Source of the DNA: Vigna angularis | Lineage: Eukaryota; Streptophyta; Magnoliopsida; Fabales; Fabaceae | Length of the DNA: 64,000 bases | Direction of reading: 5' to 3' | NCBI RefSeq assembly: GCF_016808095.1 | Contig: NC_068974.1 | Location: 18,786,001-18,850,000, forward strand | Shown: piece after piece, positions 56,731 to 64,000 of the stretch | How the letters are laid out: each line of letters opens with the position of its first letter | Numbering within the stretch: the first letter of the stretch is position 1 | Notes under the pieces: generated by a model | Told to the model about the DNA's origin: nothing | Database searches by the model: none | What the model saw: the letters and a program-made list of their open reading frames with translations, nothing else | Program-made: the position numbers and the translations under genes

Positions 56731-57724
56731 GTCTCGCTCTCGACGTTCGTCCTCGTTATGAAGAGGAGTGAATGTTCATCTTTTTAAGAAAGTGGAACAT
56801 AGAATGGAAATGTATTCAAGAGCATAAATTAAGCAGTGCGAACACTATGAGAACTGAAATTGTGATTTTGGATTTTTAACGAGCGTTCCAGGGTGGAACG
56901 ACTCTTGAATGGATATTGAGATTTGTAAGTATGAACGTGGTAAGCTTAGATGGTGATCCATCCTGATATTCCCTGAGTGCTCGTTCTCAAGTAGAGAGGA
57001 GTATGTCATGCGTGGGAATGGCAGGAGGTCTAGTCCATAACTGTAACTTGGACAGAACAGACTAACCTTAGGTGGCTACTGATGAGCATTCCAGTTACCC
57101 CATCTGAGTACACGGACACCTTAGCTACACAGGATTCATACAGTCCGGACGGTCGGTCTAGTATCAGGATTTTGGATGAAATTTATGTATGAATTGAATG
57201 TATACATTGTGAACTTACTTGCTGGATTTGATATGCATGAAATGTATGTTTTGGAATGAATTAAATTCAATAAGCTTACCCTGTGTCTCTTTCTTGTGTT
57301 GTCGTTCGTCCTTGAACCTTCGTCTTGTCTTTGCAATGATCATCCGTGTGGATGTGAGCAGACGGAGAGGCGTTACTGGAAGAAACACTGGAAGAAGAAA
57401 ATTTGGAGGACGCCAACCTCGTAGAAGTAGAAGTGAAGGCCGAACAGTAAGGGCGTTCGGTTTTTAGATATAGTAGTTAGAATAGCGAGCGGCAGTGAGC
57501 GAGCGCTCTTTTTGATTGTGTAAATATTAGGACGTTCGGTAGTAGTTTTTAAAAAACCGTTCGTCCTCTTTTATTTTGTGAACGCTCGTTTAATTATGTA
57601 CATGAAAGGCCGTTCGGTCACTTTCGTTATTGTCGTTCCCTTTCTTTAAAACTGTTTTGAATTATTAATATATGTGATTATTCTAAGTATATAGTTGATG
57701 ACTGTATAATTTTGGGATGTTACA
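54075..57724 (+). repeat. Element C 3' LTR with inverted duplication
   Basis: 54075-55377 corresponds to the first 1,303 bp of the LTR. 55378-55427 is an inverted copy of LTR bases 1304-1353. 55428-56730 is the inverted copy of the first 1,303 bp, ending with the reversed terminus GGGACGTGACA. 56731-57724 equals the last 994 bp of the 5' LTR (48317-49310). LTR bases matching 48144-48316 (173 bp) are missing. Confidence 0.92.
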
Positions 57725-57729
57725 CAGTT

Positions 57730-58200
57730 CATCTAGTTGACTAAATGTAAAAATTGACGTTCGTCCCATTTGTCCCTGGAAATATATTATTGTGCTCACT
57801 GTCTTTCTTAAAATCCGATGTAAATCCTTGATTTTAATCTATTCTTAAACTTGAAGATCCTCCGGTTTCGTTCTGTGTTCGACCCTCGTTTTTCAGTTTA
57901 GGTTGAACGTTCGTCATTTTGAAATTTGTTGAAATCTTTGAATGAGATAGTTCACCGAGATAATTATTAATGAAAGATGAAGAAAATGTGATTTGGATAT
58001 GTTGTGGATTATGAACAAGCGTTCCGGGGAGGAACGTCTCACGTATGAATATTGGACTTTTGTAAAGTATGACTGTGGGCATGCTAGTGCTGGTTGTTCA
58101 TCCTGATGTTTCGTGGGTACTCGTCCTCACGTAGAGGAGGGTAGGTCATGTGTGGAAACGGCAGGAGGTCTCGTCCTTAGGGGTACTTTGGATGAATAGG
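57730..58200 (+). repeat. C2 5' LTR, second piece
   Basis: Resumes after the CAGTT duplication. Contains CGTCCTCACGTAGAGGAGGG and GGCAGGAGGTCTCGTCC, matching the region before the LTR end in element C. The last five bases, ATAGG, are the left target duplication of the family A solo LTR. Confidence 0.85.
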
Positions 58201-59638
58201 TGATGCACAAATTTATGAACACCGAAATATGGCGCCACAAACTTGTTTAACAATCGACAAGTATGACCGAATCGTTTCAAGTAATAAACTGGGTAAGAGC
58301 AAGTATCGTTCTCCCAAAGGACTCACAGCCTAGTTTAGTTATGTGATTCGTTGATTAGCTAAGACTTAAGAACGAAATAATTGGATTTTACTATGCAAAA
58401 GACGAAAATAAACATGTATGCATGAGGTTGATCAATGGCTAAAACAAAATACAAACACTTTCAATGGAATATATGGATGAGTATGTTGTTGGGGTTTATC
58501 AATTTCATCTTATCCACTCTCATATATTTTAGGAATTCAACATTCAATTCATCTTTGTTAATGCCACTCTCTAAATTACCTTGTCAAGAAGGCCTATCCC
58601 TAATTACGAGTTCATACAATTCCTAGCATTCCTAATAATTAGTTCTTTTAGCACAAGAGCTTAACGACAACCAATATACTATTGGGAGAAATTCCCCGGA
58701 TCTAGACTTCCTCGTACGTTCCCGTATCGACAAAACCAATAATCATGCATTGAATGAGTTAAACAAAGCAAGCATTGAGCAAAGAGGAAAAACCCTAACT
58801 AATGATGAAAGAAAGCATAGGTCTTAAATATAAGATATAAGCACAAATTCCATATGAGAGTTTCACAAGAGTACATTGATTCCCCAACAACAATACAAGG
58901 TTTAGTTCACCATATTCATGGTGAAACTAGATGAACAATAATGAAAGAATGGAAGAGATAGAAAAACCCTAGAAAGAGAAGAGGAGAGCTGTCACCATCT
59001 CCCAATCTACCCCCAACGGATGAAAAATGTGTTTCTGCTTCCTCCCAGCCAAAGATACAAACCCTAGGACGTGCAAGTCCTTAAATAGGGCATAAAAATA
59101 ACATAAGACAAGTCCAAGCCCATGAAAACAAAAGAAAACCGGTCCAAGCCCACTTAGAATGGCGCTCAGTGATATTTTACCGTTGAGCGGTAATACCGCA
59201 AGATCCATTTTGCCCCCAGCTGCTGTTTTTGCCCCTCAGCAGTGATTTTGGCACCTGAAAAGTGCCGCTCAGCGGTATTTTACCGCTCAACGCCACTCGA
59301 TCACACGTTTTCTGCGTTCTGGTTGATTTTTCAGCATTCTGGTTGATTGGTTGACTTTTCTGGTTGACTGGTTGACTTTTCTGGTTGACTGGTTGACTTT
59401 TCTGGTTTTTGGTTGACTTTTCAGCACTCCAATCATTCGGTACTTCAATTCTCCTTTCAAATCATTCAATTAGCCTACAAAATCAAGGGAATCTTGCACA
59501 AAACCATTAAATTAACTTTCAACTCTCTTATTCACAAAACTAAAGCAAAAATATGAGTTCAAGCTAGTTTCTAAGTCTTAAAGGTTGCTTTTGGTATCAA
59601 TTTTAAGCATAAAAATAACGGTTTTTCAACCGTTATCA
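58201..59638 (-). mobile_element. Family A solo LTR, minus orientation
   Basis: 1,438 bp from TGATGCACAAATT to CAACCGTTATCA, with perfect 5-bp duplication ATAGG (58196-58200 and 59639-59643). It is an older or divergent family A LTR, about 120 bp longer than 1,317. A palindromic box CCGCTCAGCGG is at 59265-59275 with a decayed partner (CCGCTCAACGC) next to it. It also has a small tandem repeat (59318-59420). Confidence 0.93.
59318..59420. repeat. Small tandem repeat inside the solo LTR
   Basis: Repeats of GGTTGACTTTTCT and GGTTGACT, about six units. It lies between the palindromic box and the LTR end, where other family A LTRs have a GAAGTGAAGAAGG stretch. Confidence 0.85.
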
Positions 59639-59643
59639 ATAGG

Positions 59644-60268
59644 ACTAACCTCGGGTGGCAGCTGATGAGCGTATTCCAGTTACTACATCACCTGGGTGCA
59701 CGAACGCCTGTAGCTACACAGATTTCATACAGCCCGGACGGTTGGTCTAGTGATAGGCGTTGTAAAAATACTTATGTTGAAATGTTCTTGTGTTGGATTG
59801 TTTAATTTATATGTTGAAGCATGAATTAAATTACATAAGCTTATCCTGTGTTTTTCCTTGTGTTGTCTCGTTTGTGTACGTCCGTCTTGTCGTCGGAATG
59901 ATCATCCGTGTGGATGTGAGCAGAAGGAGACGCTCTACTGGAAGAGACGCTGGAAGAACAATATCTGGAGGAAGAGAACCTCGTGGACGTTGAAGTCAAG
60001 GCCGAACCATAGGACGTTCGGTTAATTTTATAGCTTAGTTAGGGTATAGTAGTCGTTCGATCATCATCCTTTTTGTTAAGCTCGACTGTTCGGTAAATTC
60101 CTTTTGTAGACCGTTCGGTCAGACTTGTGTGTAGTTTTTATGGTAACTCTTTCTATAAGGCCGTTCGGCCGAGACCGTACGTTCTAGTATATGTAAGACT
60201 GATCTGTTATATTGTTAAATGTAAATATTCAATTATATGGTTTATTGCTATATTTTTGGGATGTTACA
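59644..60268 (+). repeat. C2 5' LTR, third piece and terminus
   Basis: Matches the end part of the C LTR (ATGATCATCCGTGTGGATG, AGAGACGCTGGAAGAAC-like and GGGATGTTACA). GACCGTTCGGTC is present near 60109-60120. Confidence 0.88.
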
Positions 60269-60272
60269 TTAG

Positions 60273-60284
60273 TTGTATTAGAGC
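60273..60284 (+). other. Decayed primer binding site of C2
   Basis: TTGTATTAGAGC, two differences from the initiator-Met type site in element C. One of them is a C to T change. Confidence 0.7.
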
Positions 60285-60421
60285 AGTTTTGTTCTTTTAA
60301 GGACACTGTAGGTTATGAGTGCACTATGTTTTTGCTGTGTACTTAATGTCCGTTTGATGAGTTATTCTAAACTCTTTGAACTTAACTAACGACCGTTTTT
60401 CTCTGTTTTTCCAGAGAACAA

Positions 60422-63400
60422 ATGGCACCCAGACCTCCTCCTCCACCCCAACCCACCGAACGTGATGTGTCCGACAACACCAGGTTGTTGGAATCAGTAA
60501 TAGAAAGGTTACAGCAGCAGAACGCTGCCTTGATGCAGCAGAACTCGATTGCTTTACAGAGTTTGGAAGCTGCTCGCACAAACTCTGAAGCGACTCAACG
60601 TCAGCTGATGGAAATCATTGCTACAACAAGGAAAACAGCCGGAGCGTCCTCTTCCTCTGCTAACCATCTGGCCGAGTGGAGCTTGGAGAGTTTTCTCCAA
60701 CATCGTCCAGCCAAATTCAATGGGAAGTGCCTCCCTGATAAGGCCGATCAGTGGCTACGTGACATGGAGCGGATCTACGATGCTAAGAGATGCCCGGATG
60801 ATAACAGACTAGCCTTCACGGAGTATCTACTGACTGGAGAGGCTAGCCACTGGTGGAATAGCATGAAGATGATTCTGACGGACGCTCAACGTTCCATCTC
60901 ATGGGAAGTATTCCGAAGCAAGTTCTATGAAGAATACTTCCCCGATAGCGTTCATTTTGTAAAGGAGGTGGAATTTCTTCAGTTGGTGCAAGGTGGTATG
61001 TCGGTTTCGGAGTACACCAACAAGTTCAAGCATCTGGTTCGTTTTAATACCATGGCTACCAACGAGGAATGGCAGTGTAGGAAGTTTGAAAACAGACTGA
61101 GAAGTGAGTTGAAGTTATTAATTTTGAGCTTGTGCATCAAGTCTTTTTCCACCATGGTTGAAAGGGCCAAAGTGCTTGAGAAAAATGTGGCTGAAGTAGA
61201 ATAGCAGAAGAAGCAACAACAAATGGCTAGGGGGCCGATCGTGTCCAGGAGCAATGCGAATCTGAGAAGGACACCTTACGTTCGTCCAACACAACCATCA
61301 AATCCAAGTGGGTCTCGGGTAGTGGTTGCTGTCGGACAGTCTGGGCAACAAGGAAACGTGACTTGTTTCCAGTGTGGGGGACCACACTACCGTTCGTCAT
61401 GCCCTCAGCTGGCGGGAGGAATGTTTTGCACTCGATGTAGAAGAAGCGGACATCTGGAGAACGAGTGCAACATGGGAGGACGAGCGGTAATGAGATCACC
61501 GAACGCTGGAAGGAATCAATCGAGAGGTGGTGGTAGGGCTCAAGCAGTTGGACGCGTATATGCTATAACGGGGGCGGAGGCAGCAAGCTCAGGTACACTC
61601 ATCACCAGCACCTGCTTATTGCATGGATTGCCTTGCTGTGTATTGTATGACTCGGGGGCAACCCACTCCTTCATCTCGAAGGCGTGCGTTGAGAAGCTGG
61701 GGTTAGATGAGAGCGAGATGCAGTTCGACCTGGTGGTGTCAACCCCAGCGGCTGGTGAGGTTAGGACGTCTACTATGTGTGTTAGATGTCCTATTAAGGT
61801 AGAAGGGCGTAGATATAAGGTAAACCTCATCTGTTTACCTCTCAAGGATTTAGAAGTGATTTTAGGAATGGATTGGTTAGCTGCCAATCGCATTCTCATA
61901 GATTGCGGGGAGAAGAAGTTAGTATTTCCGGATGAGGAAGAAGAGGAGTTATCGGTGACGCTCGGTCAGCTAAGAGAAGACATCGTAGAGGGCGCGAGCT
62001 GTTTCCTGATCATGACGCACGCGGACGAAGAGTTTGGAAACTTGAGTCATGAACGATCGTCCAGTGACAAGCGGAGTGAAGGACGATCGGTTGTGGACGA
62101 ATTCCCGGACGTTTTTCCGGAGGAAATACCTGGACTACCTCCTCCTCGCGAGGTTTAGTTCACGATCGATTTGGCGTCAACAACAGGACCCATTTCTGTT
62201 GCGCCCTACCGTATGTCGCCTGCGGAGTTAACTGAACTCAAGAAGCAAATTGAAGATTTGATGGATAAGCAGTTCATCAGACCGAGCGCATCACCCTGGG
62301 AGCGCTTGTCCTCTTGGTGAAGAAGAAGGATGACAGCTCTCGTCTTTGCATTGACTACAGACAACTGAACAAGCTGACCATCAAGAATAAGTATCCCCTG
62401 CCTCGGATCGACGATCTGTTGGATCAACTACACGGCGCTACTGTATTCTCGAAGATCGATTTGAGGTCCGGTTATCACCAAATTCGAGTTAAGGAGGGAG
62501 ATGTCCAGAAGACCGCTTTCAGATCTCGTTACGGGCACTACGAGTATGTAGTAATGTCGTTCGGTGTGACGAACGCCCCGGCAATATTCATGGACCACAT
62601 GAACCGTATATTCAGATCATATTTGGACAAATTTGTGGTCGTCTTCATTGATGACATTCTGATCTACTCCAAGAGCTTCGAAGAGCATGAGGAACACTTG
62701 AGAGACGTACTTGGCGAGTTGAGGGAGAAGGAGTTGTACGCCAAGTTATCCAAGTGTGAATTTTGGATGAAAGAAGTACAGTTCTTGGGGCATGTTGTTT
62801 CGGCTGGAGGTATCTCTATGGATCCGGCAAAGGTACAAGCGGTTTTGGAATGGGAGAGCCCACGTTCAGTTACTGAGGTTCGCAGTTTTGTGGGACTCGC
62901 AGGCTACTATAGACGTTTCATAGAAGGATTTTCTAAGATAGTAGCCTCGCTGACTCAGTTAACCAGAAAAGATCACCCGTTCGCTTGGACCGATCGGTGT
63001 GAATCTAGTTTTCAAGAGCTAAAGCAGAAGTTGACGAGCGCCCCAGTTTTAGTCATTCCGGACACAGCCAAACCGTTCGAAGTTTACTGCGATGCTTCTC
63101 ATCAAGGTTTGGGCTGTGTGCTTATGCAAGAGAAGAGGGTTGTGGCGTACGCTTCCCGACAGCTGAAGATCCACGAGAAGAATTACCTGACGCACGACCT
63201 GGAATTGGCAGCGGTCGTTTTCGTGCTGAAGATTTGGAGACACTACTTGTATGGATCAACTTTCCAAGTCTTCAGTGATCACAAGAGTCTCAAGTACCTC
63301 TTTAATCAGAAGGAGTTGAACATGAGGAAGAGGAGGTGGCTTGAGTTCTTGAAGGACTATGATTTTGAACTACTTTACCATCCAGGGAAGGCGAACGTGG

Positions 63401-64000
63401 TAACGGTCGCGCTAAGCAGAAAAGTAGTTCATATTTCAGCTATGATGGTCAGAGAGTTAAGTTTGGGTGAGAGCTTTAGAGATTTAAGGTTACAGTTCAA
63501 TTTAGAACCGAACATTATTAGATGTTGTAACCTTAGAATATCTAGTGATATCTTTGACCAGATCAGAGTGAAGCAGCTAGCGGATGAAGATTTGGTAAAA
63601 ATCATAGGCGCGCTCGGTACGGATCAGGCCAAACAATTCACTACTGGAATGGACGACCTCTTGCGCTATATGGATAGGGCGTGCGTTCCAAACAACGGAG
63701 AACTGAAGAGGATTATCTTGGAGGAAGGGCACCAAAGTCGTCTTAGTATGCACCCTGGCATGACTAAGATGTATCAGGATCTCAGGAAATCCTTTTGGTG
63801 GCCGGGAATGAAGAGTGATGTCGCTCGTTTCGTGGCATCATGCTTGACTTATCAACGAGCGAAGGCTGAACACCAAAGGCCGGGCGGTCTACTTCAACAA
63901 CTTGAGATTCCGGAATGGAAGTGGGACAACATCTCGATGGACTTCGTGACCCACCTACCGCGTACAGTCAAGAATCACGACTCCATCTGGGTTATAGTGG
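60422..64000 (+). pseudogene. gag-pol: C2 gag-pol, broken, cut by window end
   Basis: Starts MAPRPPPPPQ and follows element C throughout. Gag core with EASHWWNSMK, two CCHC knuckles (first at about codon 315), protease DSGATHS (about 410), reverse transcriptase with FIDDILIYS, RNase H with [10 protein letters not shown], and the start of integrase. Lesions: TAG at 61202-61204 (codon 261, between gag core and knuckles), TAG at 62156-62158 where C has GAG, loss of one G at about 62297 giving a frameshift before the reverse transcriptase, and TAT instead of TGT at 63850 in the integrase zinc site (LTYQRAK against LTCQRAK). Inactive. The remaining integrase and C-terminus are beyond the window. 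Confidence 0.9.

Larger units (their letters stand above)
46791..57724 (+). mobile_element. Chromovirus C (Tekay/Del-type), complete with rearranged 3' LTR
   Basis: A 10,934-bp element with target duplication CAGTT (46786-46790 and 57725-57729). 5' LTR 2,520 bp, initiator-Met type primer site, one gag-pol frame with two stop codons, polypurine tract GTTAGGGGGA, and a 3' LTR of 3,650 bp enlarged by an inverted duplication. The arms and the rest of the 3' LTR are nearly identical to the 5' LTR, so the element is young. Confidence 0.93.
45428..64000 (+). mobile_element. Chromovirus C2 (Tekay-type), runs off window end
   Basis: Its 5' LTR is split into 45428-46790, 57730-58200 and 59644-60268 by two later insertions and totals about 2.46 kb, close to the 2,520 bp of element C. 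The LTR starts TGTCAGACC and ends GGGATGTTACA. Coding sequence follows from 60422. The 3' half is outside the window, so its target duplication cannot be checked. ATTAC at 45423-45427 would be the left copy. Confidence 0.85.

Noticed and set aside
57834..58626. Short frames of 60-80 codons
   Set aside because: They fall in the C2 LTR and the nested family A solo LTR and have no recognisable product.
1..64000. tRNA or rRNA genes
   Set aside because: I saw only primer binding sites complementary to tRNA 3' ends; no cloverleaf or rRNA sequence was recognised by eye. A tRNAscan run would settle it.

Overview
The window looks like heterochromatic, retrotransposon-dense DNA from a flowering plant. 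The LTR families and their CG-rich LTR repeats suggest a legume, perhaps Vigna or Phaseolus, but that is only a guess. I see no host protein gene, rRNA or tRNA. Everything recognisable is a nested stack of LTR retrotransposons, one DNA-transposon relic and very large 9-bp minisatellite arrays. I use four working names. Family A is an Athila-like Ty3/gypsy element with gag-protease and a second ORF but no pol. Family B is a gag-only Athila-like element with LTRs of about 2.2 kb. Family C is a Tekay/Del-type chromovirus. Family D is a broken Athila/Tat-like element.

Layout. 1-432, 4116-16036 and 41503-42610 are arrays of a 9-bp unit (GAAGTGGAC/GAAGTGGAG). The middle array is split by a clean family-B-type solo LTR (6803-8820, TSD TGGAC). 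433-4115 is a family A LTR fragment split by another B-type solo LTR (582-4072), which itself carries a Mutator-like element (2660-3816). 16037-41488 is an old plus-strand family A element. It is broken by a solo LTR (16577-17649), a full family B element (19584-27264, inserted in the gag zinc-knuckle codons) and a young minus-strand family A copy (29637-38776). Its 3' LTR ends at two telomere-type repeats followed by minisatellite.

42611-45427 is the LTR and gag start of element D. D is broken by the chromovirus C2 (45428 to beyond the window end). The C2 LTR in turn contains a complete chromovirus C (46791-57724) and a minus-strand family A solo LTR (58201-59638). Element C has a rearranged 3' LTR containing a 1,303-bp inverted repeat.

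How the parts work together. Only element C, with two nonsense codons, and C2, with several lesions, carry protease, reverse transcriptase, RNase H and integrase. Families A and B carry no polymerase and must have moved with enzymes supplied in trans. The young family A copy nevertheless keeps two long intact frames (gag-protease, 803 aa; ORF2, 409 aa). It also has paired palindromic boxes in the LTR and again upstream of ORF2, and a cassette of five tandem hairpins whose stems covary around a nearly constant loop. These features, the exact 200-bp target duplication around that copy, the palindromic LTR of C and the minisatellite/LTR junctions are the most unusual things here.
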